Shown here: positions 11,717-13,926 of the stretch, one piece after another
Layout: each line of letters opens with the position of its first letter
Numbering within the stretch: position 1 is the stretch's first letter
NCBI GenBank assembly: GCA_035637315.1
Contig: DASPXK010000122.1
Span: 1-13,926, forward strand
Reading direction: 5' to 3'
Source: DASPXK01 sp035637315
GTDB taxonomy: Bacteria; Chloroflexota; UBA6077; JACCZL01
Length of the DNA: 13,926 nt
The notes under the pieces: generated by a model
What the model was told of the DNA's origin: nothing
Seen by the model: only the letters and a program-made list of their open reading frames with translations
Databases searched by the model: none
Translations under genes and position numbers: made by a program

Positions 11717-13402
11717 ATGCCGTTCGAGATCGACCGCCGCCTGTACGCTCGGCTGTATGGGCCGACCGCGGGCGACCGGGTCCGTCTTGGCGATACCAAC
11801 CTGCTGGCCGAGGTGGAGCGGGACGAGACCGCGCCCGGCGACGAGCTGCTGTGGGGCTTCGGCAAGACGATCCGCGACAGCATGCAGATGACCAGCCGGC
11901 CCGGCCAAGACAGCACGCTCGATCTGATCGTCGGCGGAGCGCTGATCATCGACCCGGTGTTGGGCATCTTCAAGGCTAACATCGGGATCAAGGAAGGGCG
12001 GATCGTCGGGATCGGGCGGGCCGGCAATCCGGACATCACCGACGACGTCGAGCTGGTATCCGGGTCGAACACGGGCTGGATCATGGCGGAGGGCATGATC
12101 GCCACGCCCGGCGTCGTCGACAGCCACGTTCACCTGGCCACCACCAGCCTGATTCCGGCCGCGCTGTCGGCCGGCACGACCACCATCGTCGGGATGGGGT
12201 ACGGGCACGTCTCGGATCTGGGCGTCAATCCTGCCTACAACTTTCACCGTCTCCTGGAGGCTTGGGAAGAGGTCCCGATCAACGTGGCCCTGCTCGGCCG
12301 CGGGAGCGCCGCTGGGCGCGAGGCGATCGAGCGCAACCTGGAGATGGGCTCGGCCGGGCTCAAGATCCATGAGGACACGGCCGGCTACCCGACGGTGATC
12401 GACAACGCTCTGGCCGTCGCCGAGCGCTATGACGTGCCCGTCTGCCTGCACACCGACTCACACCAGGAGGCAGGTGAGCTCGAGGAGACGCTGGCCGCGA
12501 TCGCCGGGCGGACCATCCACGCCTACCACATCGAGGGGACGGGGGGCGGTCACCCCAACGTCCTCGAGCTGGTCAGCCAGCCCCACGTGCTGGGCTCCTC
12601 GACCACGCCGACGCTGCCCTACACCGTGAACACGGTGGCCGAGTACCCGGACATGAAGCTGGTTGTCCACCGCATGCACCCGTTTCTGAAAGAGGACGAC
12701 GCGGCGGTCCGCTGGCGGGCGCGGGCCGGCACCGTAGCGGCCGAGACGGTCCTGCACGACGAGGGCGCGATCGGCATCGTCTCGTCAGACTCACAGGGCA
12801 TGGGCCGCATCGGCGAGGTCGCCACGCGGACCTGGCAGATGGCTCACCGCATGAAAGAAGTGGCCGAGTCCGGCGGCCGGAACGACAACGCTCGCATCCT
12901 GCGCTACCTCGCCAAGATCACCATCAACCCGGCTATCGCCCAGGGTCTGGCCCACGAGGTCGGCTCGCTCGAGCCCGGCAAACTGGCCGACGTGGTCCTC
13001 TGGCGGCCGGAGTTCTTCGGCGTCAAGCCGCAGCTGGTGCTGAAAGCTGGCTTCGTCGTCTGGGGGCCGGTCGGCTCCGGCAACGACAGTACCCGCCTGG
13101 GCCAGCCACAGATCTATCGCCCAATGTTCGGCTCGTTCGGCGCGGCGCCGGCTTCACTCGGGGTCGCCTTCGTGTCCCAGGCCTCGATCGACAACGGCCT
13201 GGCCAAGCGGGTTGCGCTGCGCCGCAGGCTGGTGGCGGTCCAAAACGCGCGCCGACTCACCAAGGCCAACTTCTTCCACAACCAGGCCTCCCCCGCCGTC
13301 CGGGTCGACCGCGAGACACTCGATGTCACCATTGACGGCCGCCTCGTCGACCTGCCTCCCGCCGAGACGCTCCCCCTGACCCAGCGGTATTTCCTGGTGT
13401 AG
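11717..13402 (+). CDS. ureC: urease subunit alpha, divergent catalytic subunit
   Basis: 561 residues, close to the usual 565-570. UreC is the amidohydrolase subunit with the dinuclear nickel centre. The ligands are in place: His137 and His139 (DSHVH), the Lys216 to be carbamylated and His218 (LKIHED), His245 (CLHTDS), His271 (YHIEG) and Asp358 (SSDSQGMGR). Departures from ordinary ureases: the mobile flap motif CHH is VHR here (Cys replaced by Val317, catalytic His318 kept), the GGGTGPAAGTxATTCTPG loop is replaced by a shorter GMGYGHVSDLGVNPAYN, and the CPQ after the HxH motif is missing. The end, TQRYFLV, is canonical. No ureDEFG follow. It may be a second-type urease or act on a related substrate; nickel dependence is likely but unproven. 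Confidence 0.93.
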   Translation: MPFEIDRRLYARLYGPTAGDRVRLGDTNLLAEVERDETAPGDELLWGFGKTIRDSMQMTSRPGQDSTLDLIVGGALIIDPVLGIFKANIGIKEGRIVGIGRAGNPDITDDVELVSGSNTGWIMAEGMIATPGVVDSHVHLATTSLIPAALSAGTTTIVGMGYGHVSDLGVNPAYNFHRLLEAWEEVPINVALLGRGSAAGREAIERNLEMGSAGLKIHEDTAGYPTVIDNALAVAERYDVPVCLHTDSHQEAGELEETLAAIAGRTIHAYHIEGTGGGHPNVLELVSQPHVLGSSTTPTLPYTVNTVAEYPDMKLVVHRMHPFLKEDDAAVRWRARAGTVAAETVLHDEGAIGIVSSDSQGMGRIGEVATRTWQMAHRMKEVAESGGRNDNARILRYLAKITINPAIAQGLAHEVGSLEPGKLADVVLWRPEFFGVKPQLVLKAGFVVWGPVGSGNDSTRLGQPQIYRPMFGSFGAAPASLGVAFVSQASIDNGLAKRVALRRRLVAVQNARRLTKANFFHNQASPAVRVDRETLDVTIDGRLVDLPPAETLPLTQRYFLV

Positions 13403-13408
13403 GAGTCG

Positions 13409-13423
13409 GGGTTCGGCGGACCC
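13409..13423. terminator. possible short hairpin after ureC
   Basis: GGGTTC-GGC-GGACCC forms a 6-bp stem with one G-U pair, 6 bp after the ureC stop, between two convergent genes. No T-run follows, so this is a weak terminator candidate. The rest of 13403-13473 shows nothing recognisable. Confidence 0.25.
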
Positions 13424-13473
13424 GCATGAGAGTACGGCGGCGCCCGCGCTCACGAGCTCCAGCGCGTCACATC

Positions 13474-13926
13474 TCACCCCTTCTGGTCGAGCAGCCAGGC
13501 GAAGAGGGCAGCTGGCATGATTGTGACGTCCGGGCGCTCGAAATCGACGGCTCCACGCGTCAAGAGCAGCCCGCCGCCAAACTTCGTCAGCATTGCACGC
13601 GTGGCCCGCGTCGATGGCGTATCGACGTATTTGGACTCGGCCGCGCGGCAGCCCGGCTGGACGACGAAGTCCACGTCGGTGCCGTTGGGCGTGCGATAGA
13701 AGAAGAGCCGGCCCGGTCGTCCGAACCGATCCACGTGGTCGCCTTCGACAGATCGAAAAATGGCGGTTGCCAGAACGGCCTCGGCAACTCGGGAGGCATC
13801 GGGCTCGTAAGCTCCAGCCGACAGGCGGGCGGGCAGCCGAGCGAGCAAGGGGTCGATCGGGTACGCCTTGCGCTGCTTGCGGACGTCCGCGACGCCCGCA
13901 CTTTCCTGAAACAGGAGCAGCACGAG
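13474..13926 (-). CDS. C-terminal part of a DUF4143-type AAA ATPase, 5' end beyond window
   Basis: About 150 residues are visible, ending at the stop 13474-13476; the frame is still open at the right edge. The segment KQRKAYPIDPLLARL, then FFYRTPNGTDVDFVV and ESKYVDTPSTRATRAM, matches the C-terminal DUF4143 domain of prokaryotic AAA+ ATPases, where the DVDFVV...ESK stretch resembles a PD-(D/E)xK nuclease core. The N-terminal P-loop domain should lie off the right edge. Such proteins are widespread, poorly understood, and often mobile. It converges on ureC and is unlikely to be functionally linked to urease. Confidence 0.8.
   Translation of the reverse strand, partial: LVLLLFQESAGVADVRKQRKAYPIDPLLARLPARLSAGAYEPDASRVAEAVLATAIFRSVEGDHVDRFGRPGRLFFYRTPNGTDVDFVVQPGCRAAESKYVDTPSTRATRAMLTKFGGGLLLTRGAVDFERPDVTIMPAALFAWLLDQKG

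Overview
This window is GC-rich bacterial DNA with dense, mostly co-directional genes and several GTG starts. A Tat-type lipoprotein with a long Pro/Ala/Lys linker and a secreted protein with a long Thr/Pro linker are common in Chloroflexota, so I lean towards that phylum. This is an inference from style; there is no rRNA here to test it.

Layout. Positions 1-9169 are all on the minus strand. From high to low coordinates they hold: a secreted Thr/Pro-linker protein with a TIG-like C-terminal domain; the ribosome-linked set rpsP-khpA-rimM-recO (trmD, which often follows rimM, is absent); a family 5 solute-binding lipoprotein with its two dipeptide/oligopeptide permeases (no ATPase gene in the window); and a SNF2-type helicase of the kind found in phage-defence islands, whose 3' end lies off the left edge. 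From 9384 to 13402 the plus strand carries an SDR oxidoreductase and the urease structural genes ureA, ureB and ureC, with no accessory genes ureDEFG. The right edge holds the C-terminal part of a minus-strand DUF4143 protein.

Three things stand out. (1) Six gene junctions carry short arrays with a strict 7-bp period, in several sequence families (GAATGAA, GAATGAG, GGCTGAC, GCGTGAC), four of them as inverted pairs. In two junctions the overlapping stop/start ATGA is itself a repeat unit, and OppC, RecO and RimM all get their start codon and about 20 N-terminal residues from an array. (2) The ureA-ureB junction is split by about 756 bp carrying an antisense pair of small genes; an 86-bp decayed duplicate of the 3' end of ureA sits on the far side, so the insert is flanked by direct repeats and ureA stays intact. 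One of the small genes looks frameshifted. (3) UreC keeps the metal-binding residues and the carbamylated lysine but has lost the flap cysteine and the usual glycine/threonine-rich active-site loop.

Two related double-hairpin repeats lie at 5659-5706 and 7981-8033. I found no tRNA, rRNA, CRISPR array or transposase gene. No stretch longer than 300 bases lacks a gene.
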